From positions 26,639,608 to 26,703,607 of the forward strand of contig CAMGYJ010000010.1 of the NCBI GenBank assembly GCA_946122785.1: a stretch of DNA of 64,000 nt. Direction: 5' to 3'. The stretch's first letter is position 1; the number at the start of each line of letters is the position of its first letter. The notes under the pieces were generated by a model that was not told where the DNA came from, did not search any database, and saw only the letters and a program-made list of their open reading frames with translations. A program made the translations under genes and the position numbers. This DNA comes from Linum tenue. Taxonomy: Eukaryota > Streptophyta > Magnoliopsida > Malpighiales > Linaceae. Shown piece by piece: positions 13,001 through 24,240 of the stretch.

Positions 13001-13374
13001 TCTGGCAGCTGTGGCTCCTGCGATCCCTGCTCACCTAGCAAAATACAACGCTCAAGAGCATCGTCAGTATCCACACTCGTTATAGCGAGTGCGGTCTCAA
13101 AATCAGCAAGCACATCACAGTAATCTAAGTCATCATGCAAATGGGAGTGTTTCCCATTCTCAGACACAGAAAAAGTAGCATGTTCGTCACTAGCACGCAG
13201 GATCAATTTACCACTATGCACATCAATAAGCGCCTTGGCGGTGGTGAGAAACGGTCTACCCAAAATCAAAGGTACATCCACATCCTCATTTATATCCAGA
13301 ATAACAAAGTCAACAGGATATGTGAATGCACCTACATTAACAAGCAGATCATGTATGATACCCCTAGGATGCAC
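10036..13374 (-). pseudogene. pol: Athila pol: end of protease, reverse transcriptase, RNase H, integrase (frameshifted)
   Basis: The domains run right to left. Protease C-terminus is at 13374-12997 (DVPLILGRPFL). Reverse transcriptase is at 12996-12109, with GYRVCIDYRHLN, the [17 protein letters not shown] palm segment and catalytic [10 protein letters not shown]. The connection and RNase H are at 12100-11334 ([35 protein letters not shown]). The integrase core is at 11187-10525 ([18 protein letters not shown]) and its C-terminal part at 10634-10206 and 10353-10036 ([29 protein letters not shown]). Breaks: a TAG stop at 12997-12999, a frame change just after the YGDSF motif (about 12130), and frame changes near 11190, 10620 and 10350. 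It resembles Athila pol throughout but cannot yield one polyprotein. Confidence 0.88.
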
Positions 13375-15409
13375 AATGGAACAGGTCAGCTAACTGAATG
13401 CTCATCCTAGTAGCTCTAGGTTCACCTAGGTCTAGCTTTTTAAACAATTTGTAGGGCATGACATTTATGCTAGCGCCTAGGTCCGCCAAGGACTTTCCTA
13501 CATGCATGCTGCCAATAACAAGAGGGATAGTAAAACTCTCTGGGTCTTTATGCTTCTCGGGCAGCTTGTTCTGCAGGATAGCATAACACTCCTCACTCAG
13601 CAGCACTGTCAAGAGATCCCCAAGTTTCTTCTTGTTGGAGAGAAGATCCTTCATGAACTTAGCGTACTTGGGCATCTTCGACAGTGCCTCCACGAACGGC
13701 ATGCTGATGTTGACATGCTTCAACATTGCCATGAACTTGGCAAACTCAGTCTCCAGCCTGTCTTTGTGTAGACGAGTGGGGAAGGGAAGCTGGGGTACAT
13801 GCTCCTTAACCACTGGTTGTGGCTTGGGAGCAGGGGCTTCCTTCTCCACCCTCACTTCTGCATCGTCGGCTGGAAGTGCTAAACCCGGTAGTGGTTCCTC
13901 TTGCCTGGTCGGGGCAGGTACAACCGATGTCGGCTTGCCACTCCTGGTAAAGATGGCATCCAGCTGCTGGTGATGCTCGCGAGGATTAGGGATGGTGGTG
14001 GCAGGCAGAGTTCTCGGTGCCCTAGTATTATTCTGGCGGGCTATTCCTCCAATCTGATGCTGGAGGTCCTGCAATATGGCACCTTGGTTCCTCTGACCTG
14101 CCTCCAACGAGGCGATGTTCTGGTCGATCCTGGCGAAATTGGCCTGACTGGTAGTCATGAATGCCGCTAAAATGTTTTTCAGCTCGGTCATCTGATTATT
14201 TGGAGCTGGAGCTGCTGCTGGCTCGACAAATTGTTGCTGCGGCTGCTGGAACGGTTGCACCTGTCTGCGCTGGTGAGGCAACTGATGTGGGGCTGGCCCC
14301 TGTCTTGCCTGGAAAGGCTGCCTCTGCTGAAAACCACCTGTTGGTGCTGGGAAACCGGGTGGTTTAGTGGTGTTGCTGGTGTTCCAGGAGAAGTTGGGAT
14401 GCTGACGTCAACCTTCATTATAGGTGCCACTGTAAGGATCGAGGCGCCGAGCATTGGCGATGAAATCAAACTGCTCCTGGGGTGTAGAAGACTCTCGCAT
14501 GGCCTGGCATTCTTCCACTAGATGATTCGAGCTCTCACACCACTGACATTGAGCTACTGGGGGTCCGGCCAAACCTCTGCCCGGAATAAGACTGTTGGGT
14601 TGCTTCAATGTCTGCACTAACTCTATCACCTCCCGCTCGAGCCCAGACCTGGCCTCCATGGCGTGTACACCACGATCCCTGGAATTCCTGCCTCTGGTGC
14701 TCTGCCCCAAGGAATGATCTCTGGCAGCCAAGGTACTGATCATCTGGTTTAACTCGGGTGGAGTCTTAGTGAGAATGTCTCCTCCTGGGCATAGAGACTC
14801 AATCACCCTCTGGCTTTTCGGAGAGAGGGCACTGTAGAAGTTCCCCACGGTGAATGCATCACTGAATCCATGATGGGGACACTGCCAGAAAAATCCCGAG
14901 TACCGCTCCCACGCATCACGAAGTGACTCATCTGGCTCTTGGCGAAAGTGAGTGATCTCCCGCAGGATCTCTGTGGTCTTCGATGCTGGATAGTACCTGT
15001 GCACGAACTTATCGGCCAGATCTTCCCAAGAAGTGATGGACAATGGGGGCTGGGTCTCTAGCCACCTCTTTGCATGCCCCGCCAGAGAATGGGGGAAGAG
15101 GTGAAGGCGGATCGCATCATCAGGTACACCATTCATCTTGAACCCGTTCGTCAGCTGCAGGAAACGGGAAAGATGCACCCTTGCCTCCTCATCCTTCAAG
15201 CCATGAAACTGGATAGAGGATGTAATGAGTTGAATCCGGCATGGCTTGATCTCGAAGTTGTTATCTGGGATGGGCGGATAGAGGATGACAGGGCGGATAT
15301 CAGTGACCCGTGGAGTGTAGTAATACTCCAAGGTGGGACCCGGCGGTGGTGGTTGATGCTGAACCCCATCTACCTGGGGTATGGGGTTGTTCCCCAAGAT
15401 CTGATTCAC
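13364..15409 (-). pseudogene. gag: Athila gag and protease start
   Basis: Frame 15409-14408 is an Athila gag: PIPDNNFEIKP start, FHGLKDEEARVHL, NGVPDDAIRLHLFPHSL and AKRWLETQP capsid motifs, and a zinc-knuckle-like CQWCESSNHLVEEC near the end. It is followed in another frame by 14281-13364, a Gln/Pro linker, the KMPKYAKFMKDLLSNKKK segment and the retropepsin active site DLGASIN. A stop near 14410 separates the two, and a one-base frame change at about 13384 lies between the protease active site and the rest of the protease. Gag alone is close to full length and could still be translated. Confidence 0.85.
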
Positions 15410-15731
15410 AGGGGGAACCTAGAGAGGTATCTCCTGGGGCGGGTTATGTTCTCCTTACATCTCTTACTCCTCCTCGGAATCGCTGCTCAAGTGGCCGTCT
15501 ATGCGCTCCTCCGTAGCCAGTCTAGCTCGTTCTTGTCTCCTAAGTTGGCGACAGGTTCGTTCAAGCTCCGGATCCAACGGCAGTAAACCTCTTGACTGGC
15601 TACGGGTCATGCACTACCTGCACACAGTCAAGTAGCAAACCCGTGAAGGCACAAGTGTGACAAAGCAAACAAACAATGCTAAAAAGAAAAGCTAAATTAA
15701 CAGAAACCACGTTTCTTCAATAACCTAGCCG

Positions 15732-15749
15732 TCCCCGGCAACGGCACCA
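15732..15749 (-). other. Athila primer binding site (tRNA-Asp type)
   Basis: The minus strand reads TGGTGCCGTTGCCGGGGA, one mismatch from the tRNA-Asp complement used by Athila elements. It lies six bases from the 5' LTR boundary at 15756. Confidence 0.8.
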
Positions 15750-17075
15750 AAAACTTGACTCGTTCCTACCGTCACTCTAGAAAATGGCCAAGTGTAACCA
15801 CCTCCTAAAGCGTAATATAGCGGGTTTGGGTTTTAATGTCAACCCGGGTCCTAAGTGTGATGACTACTCCGTGAGTTCTTATTATTTAGCAATGAAACTT
15901 TAGTGAAGGTCCAAACAAGCAAAGCAGTTAAAAGGTTGTTTTCAAGTCGAGAGAGGTCACCCGGATATGGTTCCCCCTAGACTGCAGTTAAGCCAGATTG
16001 TAATTTACCAAGTTCAAGTTCAATGATAGTTATACTGCGGGAGGTTCTTAAACAGTCTGCAGTCTCAAATAAAGGCCTCCAAACCCTCTCAATATGTGTC
16101 CCCAGCGGGCGACTAACCTCCACCGGAGTAAACAGATTGAGGCCCTAACGAACCAAACCTCCACTACCGAAGTAAATTCGGTACAGAGTAGTGAATTGAC
16201 TGCTCGACTAAAGTCGTCAATTCACTACCTTCAATCAAGGGTGCTCTATCAACCTAGGCAGATATTCTCATTCTAGGTCAAAGCAGAAATAACAGGAATT
16301 TGATCAGGATTCATGCCATTCAACAAATCAAATCTCAATTGAATATAATCATATCACTGAATCTGTACTTGGGTTCATACAATCAGACCTAACATACAAA
16401 TCTAGGATTTCTTCATACCCAGGTGAATAAGAAAGTTACTCCATAGAGAGAGACGGGAAATCTAGCTCAGATGCGGAAACCATACTGTGAAGGATGAGAA
16501 TCTGCTTCTAACACTCAATCAGCTCTTCTCCAAGCTCAAGCCAAGCTCCAATGGTGATGGAGATCGATCAAAGACACTTGCAGAATCAGGTTCGTCACTT
16601 TCTCTCTCTAGGTATACGCTTTTTCTCTCTAAAACTAGGAACCCTTCACTTTTGCCCTTCTTTTCCCTTAAGAAGCTGTCTGTCGCGATCCCCGGCCTGG
16701 ATACCCGGTCGGGTATTTCAGGTGGAGGCCAGGGATTCTCAAAACGCACCGTGTGGGGCAGGGGGTTAATCCCCGGTCAAGGACAAGAATTCCCGACCGG
16801 GGATTTATGATTAATGCCCGGGCCCCCCTCTGTTTCTCAGACGCCCAAAACTCCTTTTCCCCGGTCTGCTCCAATTAATACCCGGCCGGGTATTTTTGCT
16901 CATGACCGGGTATTTTGCCCCTCCAGTACACTTCAACTCAAACATGCTCCTTTCGACCCGAAACTCGTTTCTTCGCCTCGATGTCAACGCCAAGCCCTGA
17001 AATATGACATAAACGCACAACCTAGCGTGAAATCGGCTTAAAACACGAGAATCAACATCTCAAACGGCTCAAGAA

Positions 17076-20000
17076 TAGGGGTGCTAACGGTACGGTTTAC
17101 GGTTTACCGGTTACCGTTTATCCGGTTTCGGTTATACCGGATTTCCCCTTCCAGCCTCCGTTAGCCGATACCGAAGTCTATCGGTATACCGCTAGCTGAA
17201 TGGGACGGTCTCGGTTTGGGAAACGGTGTCCCGAAATACCGAAAGCAGCAACCTCATTTAAATGTCATGTCATGTATGTCTGAGTCTGTCGGTCTGTCCC
17301 AAATCCCAATTCCCATTTGAAGACACTGTGTGTGACGTTGTAATAATGTAATTGTCGAGTTCCATGACCATGAGACAAGAAGACAAATATATTTGTTTAA
17401 TTGTTTAATTGTTTCCCTGTAAATTGTAATTGTCTGTCCCATTAGTACATATATTTCATAACTATTATGGTCTGTCCCAATATATTTGTTTAATACTTTA
17501 ATTGTTTCGTTGTAATGGACTAATGGTCTGTCCCATCCCATGAGCAATATATTTGTTTAAGTTTAATTGTTTCGTTGTAAATTGTAATCCAACAAAGAAG
17601 AAGACAAATATGATTTAATGATTATATAATTATATGGAGAAAAAAAAACCCTGTAATTCAACAAGTGAATTCCGAATAGCAAATACCAAAAAATGAAGAT
17701 AAAAAATAGCATTATAGTTTTATAATAGTAAGTACCACGTAGCTATAATTCCAAAGGGAGCAGTCTGGCATGCTTCTTCTAAATGTTTGAATTAAGTTCT
17801 AAAAATGACGATAAAAAATAGAATCACTAGTTCCTCACCTGCCACTAGGACCTGTACCATCAACATCAACAAAACCTTGTTGCTTCAAAGTGGTGCGAAG
17901 GGTATCATCACCATCATCCTCTTCATCTTGGTCCTCCTCGTCCTCGTCTGAATCTTCCTGCTCTTCATCTTTCTCCTCCTCCTCCTCCAGCACAACAGGT
18001 AAACCTTGTTTGTCGCCTTTACTTGGCATGACAGTAGCACTTTCCATTCGAGCTTGGAAGTTAGTAGTGACCAAGTATAATAAAAAATACAAATTGTTAG
18101 AATTCATCTTATAATATATTATTGAGAAATGAGTAAGAGAATACTTAAAAATAAATTAAATTATGAATTCTTATTTCTTACCAGTTTTATAATCGATTTG
18201 GTCTTGATTTTCATCTTCTTTATCATCAACTTTTTCTGTTTTTTTCCCTCCTTCAAACCTTATCCAATCTTCAGCACAAATCAAGGCCTCTACAATGATG
18301 GGGCTCAAAGAAGACCTAAACGGGCTGAGCACTCGACCTCCACAACTGAAATTGGCCTATGAGGCAACAGAGGAGACTGGAACAGCTAGGATATCCTTAA
18401 CCATCTGGGAAAGAATAGGATATCTAACGCCGTTCTTACTCCACCACAGCAAGATGTCAAACTTCATATCATTATCATCCTCGTTAATAGCATCATTAGC
18501 ATCTCTTAAGTAGATGTCTAGCTCAGAAAAACCTCGAATCCCCATCTGAAGTTGCTCCTTTCTCATCTTCTTGAATTCAGCATCAAATGTCCCTCCATAA
18601 GATGCAGATGGATCATCATCACTAGAAGTGACCTGAACAGTAGGCTCGGAGGGTTGAGGTGCATACTTCAATCTGTAAACCTCAAACATTGCAGTCATCT
18701 CTGCAGTCACATCTTTCACCAAATCATCTCCTTTCTTCTTCCCATACATCTTACCACACATCCAAGACAAATAAGCCATTTTACGCCTAGGATCTAGCAC
18801 ACAAGCCATGTAAACCAGTCTATTTATCCTTAGGTTCTCCACCTCATCATCATCATCATTCTCAAACCAATACTTTCGTACCTTTGCCTCCATTCTTTCT
18901 GCCATCCGCTGTATCTCTACATCTATGTCTTTCTTAAAAAGTTCTATCACTTCATAGATGTCAGCAATAGCTTTGAAGAAAGTATGAGTAGTCACATAAG
19001 ATGTTCCTAATACATCAAAAAATAACAACAAATTATTCACATATTACAAGTTAATAAAAGTAAAAACCATGAATTTGAATAGGTGGAGTTCTGTTCACAT
19101 ACCCGATACCCGTAAGGTGAGCTCATAAAAGAACTTCAAATACTTCATTAGCCGCCGAATACTGCTCCAATCTTCCTTAGTTGGAGGACCTCTCTTTGAG
19201 TCCACATAGTCCCGAAATGCAGAATCATTGGGGCTCGCATGCAAGAAGTTAAAACCAGTAGTCCCGTTATTGATCGAGTGAGCTTTTATCAAAGTTCCAC
19301 ACTGTTTGCATTTACCATATGGGTAGTCATCCACCAGAGCATCATCATAATGATCCCACCACGGGGATCTTTTCTTCCTTCCCGGTCCCTTCACATTTTT
19401 CTTTGGCTCACCAACTCCATCCGCTGGCGTAGCAACTGCAGGTGTTGCAGTAGTAGGTGCAGATTCAATGCATGTGGCTGTGGTAGGTGTAGGTGTACTC
19501 GATGAGACATTCCCTTGATTCCCTTCTGCAACTCCAACACGAGTACCCAATTTTTTGGAAGTGGTTCGAGGATGAATTGAACCACTTTTTTTCGGACCAT
19601 CTCCTTTATGAGGACGAGAAGGTTTTGTCCTATAACAAAAAGTAAAAATCATTAAAATGCCAACATGTCAAAAAAAAAAAACAAAAACCACTCAACTATA
19701 AACCATTGAACCACTATCTTACATTTTTTTACTTTGATTCTCAAGTAACAAACAAAACAGAAGTAAAACACCACCCCTTGTGCTCGGCTGTAGCCTAGCC
19801 TGTAAGCCTGTAACTTTTGTAAGTTTATATTAATATATTGATTTTGCTTCAGCTCCAAGCCTACAAAAATAAACAAAAGTACAAAACAATTTCAATAATT
19901 GAAGAATGAAGATTACAAAGTACAAACTGCCAAACTCCCTTACTCCCATGCTTCTCTCTCTACTCGGCTACAATACAAGTGCATACGACAAATTCCTAAA

Positions 20001-20801
20001 TAGAAAAATACATTAACAATTTAACATTATCAAGCATTCAAGCTTCTTAAATATTAAATACAGAATAGTACGTACTGGGCAAACACGAAAACGCCGACCG
20101 ATTAACCTCACAGGCTCAGACGACGACCATGTTCGACGCAAACACGGAAACGTCGAAGGGACTTGAGGAAAAGTAAAAAACAGAGCCTAGCGGAGCTGCG
20201 GAGAGGATGAGGGCTACTGGGTCGTGTCTCTTGACCAGAGCTTGCGCCAGCGACGAGGACGGGGTTCGACGGAAACAGGGCAACGACGAAAGGGCTTGAC
20301 GGAAACAGAGCCGGAGAGGATGGCGGCTGCTGCCTGCTGGTCTGTGTCGTGTCTGTCTCTTGGGTGGAGCTTGTTTCCGGCGACGAAGATGACGAAGATA
20401 CTGGTGTAGGGTTCGATGAACGGAGGGAGGAGTGATCGGCAATCGTGAATTCGTGACTCGTGCTCGTGCAGGCAGGGCAGCAGGCAGCAGGGAAATAAAG
20501 AGCGATGCAAGGTAAGGTTAATTGCTTAGGTTTGGGCTTAGGGCTTTTGTTTAATTGTTTTGGTTTGCCGACTTTGGAATTCAACTGGCGTCTGGCGAAG
20601 TGGCGATTGGATTGCGTACTCCGATTCGGTATCGGAATACCGCTTGGCAGACGGTATATTGCATATCGGCACTCGGTACACCGCTAGCCTCAAAGCCACA
20701 GCCGTTTACCGTTTGGTTCGGTTAACGGGTTAACCGATAAGCGCGGTTACCGGTACGGTTATCGGTTAACACGTTAACCGCACAACCGGTTAGCACCCCT
20801 A
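17076..20801 (-). mobile_element. hAT transposon inserted in the Athila LTR
   Basis: 3,726 bp. Terminal inverted repeats TAGGGGTGCTAACGG (left) and CGGTTAGCACCCCTA (right) are flanked by an 8-bp duplication CTCAAGAA (17068-17075) / CTTAAGAA (20802-20809) with one difference. Dense subterminal GGTTACCGGTTA-type repeats lie within 120 bp of both ends. A transposase gene lies on the minus strand. Family: hAT superfamily. Because it lies inside an LTR, it is younger than the Athila insertion. Confidence 0.92.
17835..19652 (-). pseudogene. hAT transposase, internally deleted
   Basis: Minus-strand frame 19652-19095 begins with a basic Ser/Thr region and a BED-type zinc finger (KCKQCGTLIKAHS; Cys-x2-Cys then a displaced His). 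It then jumps to the KEDWSSIRRLMKYLKFF segment that normally lies in the middle of the protein. Frame 19040-18357 carries the DUF4413-like part (NRLVYMACVLDPRRK) and the C-terminal dimerisation domain (SELDIYLRD, DILLWWSKNGVRYPILS). A TAG replaces the usual Glu of the SVASE motif at 18356, and homology resumes after it (GGRVLSPFR). The tail at 18107-17835 is very acidic. The first half of the RNase H-like catalytic core is missing, so the element is non-autonomous. Confidence 0.75.
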
Positions 20802-20869
20802 CTTAAGAATAGGGGTAAGAACATGTACAATCAATGGTCTATCAGTCGATCTAAATATACTGCTCTAAA

Positions 20870-21175
20870 TTAGTTTCTACGAATATTACTGAAAAGATCA
20901 ATAAGAGGATCAACTTGCTTACTTGATGAATTGGGATCCGAAGGTGCAGAACTCATATTGCCTGTGTTGTCAACAGGTGTCTCATTTACCCCTGAGTTCG
21001 CATATGGGCTATCAGAAGTTTGATCATTCACACTAGTTTCAGTTGGAGTGTTGAGTTGTGAACTCCTTGTCATTCTTTGTGTAGGTCTGCACGCACTGCA
21101 TCCCCATTTCTTTTTTGTCCACGACCTAAAATGCATACATATAAATTTCATAATAATGACAAAAGAACAAGACAA
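20870..21175 (-). pseudogene. 5' exon of the CACTA TNPA-like gene
   Basis: Minus-strand frame with a Lys-Arg start, CSACRPTQRMTRSSQLN and a Ser/Thr/Asn-rich linker ending in DLFSNIRRN. It lies just right of the Athila insertion and continues in sense at 4765-3113 on the other side. Assignment is by position and composition only. Confidence 0.4.
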
Positions 21176-21399
21176 GACTTAGATAAGAAATCTACAGATC
21201 TCCAGCGCCATGGGAAAGTGTTAAAACAAAATAAACTTGGTAATTATGTGTATTCTTGTAAGGTGCAAAAGAAACAAAAATCGAATGTCAATACTAGCAA
21301 ACCTCTAACAAACAACAGTAGCTCGAAGTAATAAAAAAACAGTTAGTTGTCATCCTCTTCTTTACTCTCACTAGTATTGCTTTCATTTTCTTCATAAGG

Positions 21400-24240
21400 A
21401 CCACCAAGATCATCTAACAGGTTATCCTCTTCCTCTGAAGATTATTCGCTGCCTAAATCAATTCAATAAGCTCTTTCCTGGAAACTAAGTCATCCATCAG
21501 TTGTATCATAATACCTTATATATGCCTATGAGATACTTTATGAACTATCCGCCAAGTTCCACCATTTTTTATATCAATATAGAATACTTGGTTAGCTTGA
21601 CTAGCTAATATATATGGCTCATGTGAATACCACTTTCGACCTATATTGACACTAGTTAGAAAGCCATCTGATCTGATCTTATCCCATTTCTATTATCTCC
21701 TACGTCCCACCATTCACATTTAAATACAAAATCATGACAGCCATAGTAGGTGGTAATGTGTCATCTTTAGCTCCTCCTAATGGTCTAGTCTTACTGGTAA
21801 AAATAGAAAACCCACAGACTCCATTCATCATTTCTGTCCACACGATTTGCCCTTTTCAACCCCTTCTAGATATCTAGTACAAAAGTCAGAACAATCTTTT
21901 GCTATGTATTTTTCAACAATAGATCCCTCGGGAAACGCTTTGTTGCTAACAAGATTTTAAGTGTGCCTAAGAACCTTTTACATGCAAAGACAGAATAATG
22001 AAGTTAATTGTTTTAAATCATCTAATTGATTAGAAACCGAAATAAAAAATGTATTAAGAAAATTGGTATCTTCCCATGGGTACATCCACATGCATTTAAC
22101 CGGGCCACCAAACTCTATCTCATAGGGTAGATGAATTGCTAGATGCATCATAACAATAAAGAAAGATGGTGGATATACCATCTCAAGCTTACAAAGAATA
22201 AGAGCTACCATTGTTTGCAATTTTTTCACAGTTGACTTTGTTATTGTTTTAGCACATAGCTCTCTAAAAAAAACACTTAATTCTGCCAGAACTATGTACA
22301 TCTCTTTCTGCAATAACCCTTGTGCCACAACTAGTAAGAGTCTTTGTAAGAAGACGTGGTGGTCGTTGATTTTCATTCCAGAAACTGACTTACCATCACT
22401 AGTTACACACAGAGAAATGTTGGAAGCATAAGCATCAGAGAACTTGATACTTAGCAACCAGTCACACAATTGCTTATGTTGGTTTTCTCCTCAATATTCA
22501 TTAGTGTTCCCAACACATTCTCACTAATATTCTTTTCAATGTGCATAACATCTAAGTTATGCCTAAGTTCTATGGTTTTCTAGTAAGGTAATCTCCAAAA
22601 TGCAGCTTCTGTTTTCCACTTTGATAAGGTATAAGTAGAATTCCTTTTTATTTTGCGACTCTGATTTGGCATGTTATTAGCAAAAGCCAAATTTATTTGA
22701 TTTAGAATTTCCTCTCCTGGTAAAAGTTTAGGCTTTCCTCTAAGATCTTACTTTTCAGTGAATTTCTTGCTTCTCCTATATTGGTGATCTTTGTCCAACA
22801 ATCTGCGATGACCCATATAGCATTCTTTTCTTCCATATCTCAATGTTAGGGAGTCTGTCTCACCATTACAAACAGGACAGGATAATTACCCTTAGGTACT
22901 CCACCCACACAACATCCTATATGCATGAAAGTCATTTATGGTCCATAATAATGCAATATGGAGCTTAAAAGTCTGATTGGAGTATGCATCAAAAGCTGTA
23001 ACCCCATCTTTTCACAATTCTTCTAAATATTCGATGAGTGGCTCTAGAAACATGAATTTTATTACCTGAGGTTTCTTCATAGGTATCAGAATGCTAAGAA
23101 ATAAAAATGACTCCTTCATACACATCCATGGAGGCACATTGTATGGAGTTAAAACTACAGGCCACATGCTATAGTTAGAGCTCATCCCAAATGGATTGAA
23201 ACCATACTGAAAAGTGCAAGTCAGACAACTCCTAGGGTCGGAAGCAAACCAACTATGGTTTCTATCAAAGTTTTTCCGTGCTTCTACATTAGCTGGATGC
23301 CTAGGAACATCTTCATCCAACCGTCTTATCTTTGGCAATATCTTTTGTCATAAACAACTTTTTAGTCTATCTTTTATAAGAAAGTACATAACTTTTTTAA
23401 TGGCAACCTCCTTCCCTTTGTCGGGTTTATACCTAGGTTTCTGACACTCTGGAGAATTCTTATCATTCTGAAGAGGACCTCGAAATAAGACACAATTACC
23501 AGAGCATGCATCTATGATGGTATAACCAAATCCAAGGTCTTCAATATACCTCTTCACTTCATAATATGAATTTGGAAAAGTCTCACCATTTGGTAAAGCA
23601 TTCTTGAATAACTCAAAATTCAAGTTGAAAGATTTATCACTGGCACTGCTATTTGTTATTAGCTTATTGTTCATCATTTCATGATGAATGACAACTTTGA
23701 ATAGTTTTTACACCCACGAAAAAGTGGGCAGCTAGCATCATTCGCTAGCCTAGCTAATTTCGGGTCCATAATCACTTCAGCGATACCATCATTATCAGTT
23801 TCAACCTCGGTTGTACGAAACTGAGCAGATGAAGCTCTACCCAAATCCTCTAACATGGAATACATGTCATTACAAAAACCATCATTCTCACCAACATGAG
23901 AAGATTGGTTTGTACCACTGCTACTACCAAAATCAAATGGATCCCCATGATGTATCCAGGTAGTGTAATTCTCAACCATTCCATTTAAGAATATATCACT
24001 CTTCACTAGTTGTATATTCTGAAAGCAACAATAATTGCATTTTTTGCATGGACACCTAATTCTACCATGCCCATCAACACAAGTACTTGCAGCCGTTAAA
24101 AATTCTTCAACACCATTCATATAGTCAGCACAGAACCGATCCTTCAACTTTAACCAACTTCTATTCATTCTGACTTTGCACTTAAATTGGACTAACCTTC
24201 GCTTGCTGAAATTCCTTATGTGCAAGATGCCTCCCAAATC
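21400..24240 (-). pseudogene. CACTA TNP2-type transposase, degenerate
   Basis: Frame 24237-23674 carries the transposase-associated domain (DRFCADYMNGVEEFL, GRIRCPCKKCNY). Frames 23677-23348 and 23338-23012 carry the TNP2 core (FASDPRS, GFNPFGMSSNYSMWPVVL, PYNVPPWMCMKE, then FDAYSNQTFKLHIALLW). The stretch 22900-22480 includes LSCPVCNGET and HNLDVMHIEKNI. Frame 22469-21978 is the DUF4218-like part (FFRELCAKT, PPSFFIVMMHLAIHLPYE, WMYPWE). The DUF4216-like tail (VFYIDIKNGGTW) is near 21600. Several stops (for example near 23010, 22900 and 22470) break it. In CACTA elements this protein binds and cuts the ends. Confidence 0.8.

Larger units (their letters stand above)
4771..20844 (-). mobile_element. 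Athila-type Ty3/gypsy retrotransposon, minus strand, with nested hAT
   Basis: Two LTRs (4771-6099 and 15756-20844, the latter containing a hAT element) begin on the plus strand with TGACTCG and are flanked by a perfect 5-bp duplication GTCGA (4766-4770 and 20845-20849). The primer site next to the right LTR (15732-15749, minus strand TGGTGCCGTTGCCGGGGA) is the tRNA-Asp type used by Athila elements. Reading right to left come gag, protease, reverse transcriptase/RNase H, integrase and a downstream Athila-type third ORF. Frameshifts and stops break pol in several places, so it is not autonomous. It inserted into the CACTA TNPA-like gene. Confidence 0.93.
15756..20844 (-). repeat. 5' LTR of the Athila element, split by a hAT insertion
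   Basis: LTR sequence is at 15756-17075 and resumes at 20802-20844, ending TCTATCA before the GTCGA duplication. Without the hAT insert and its duplication it is about 1.36 kb. It matches the 4771-6099 LTR closely, with small indels, and carries palindromes at 16701-16716 and 16878-16893. Confidence 0.88.

Noticed and set aside
17890..18114. Plus-strand Ser-rich frame
   Set aside because: It is the complement of the acidic Glu/Asp tail of the hAT transposase.
20108..20584. Minus-strand Ser/Pro-rich frames of up to 158 codons
   Set aside because: Low complexity, overlapping frames in the hAT upstream region, no start context or family motif; probably promoter/leader sequence.
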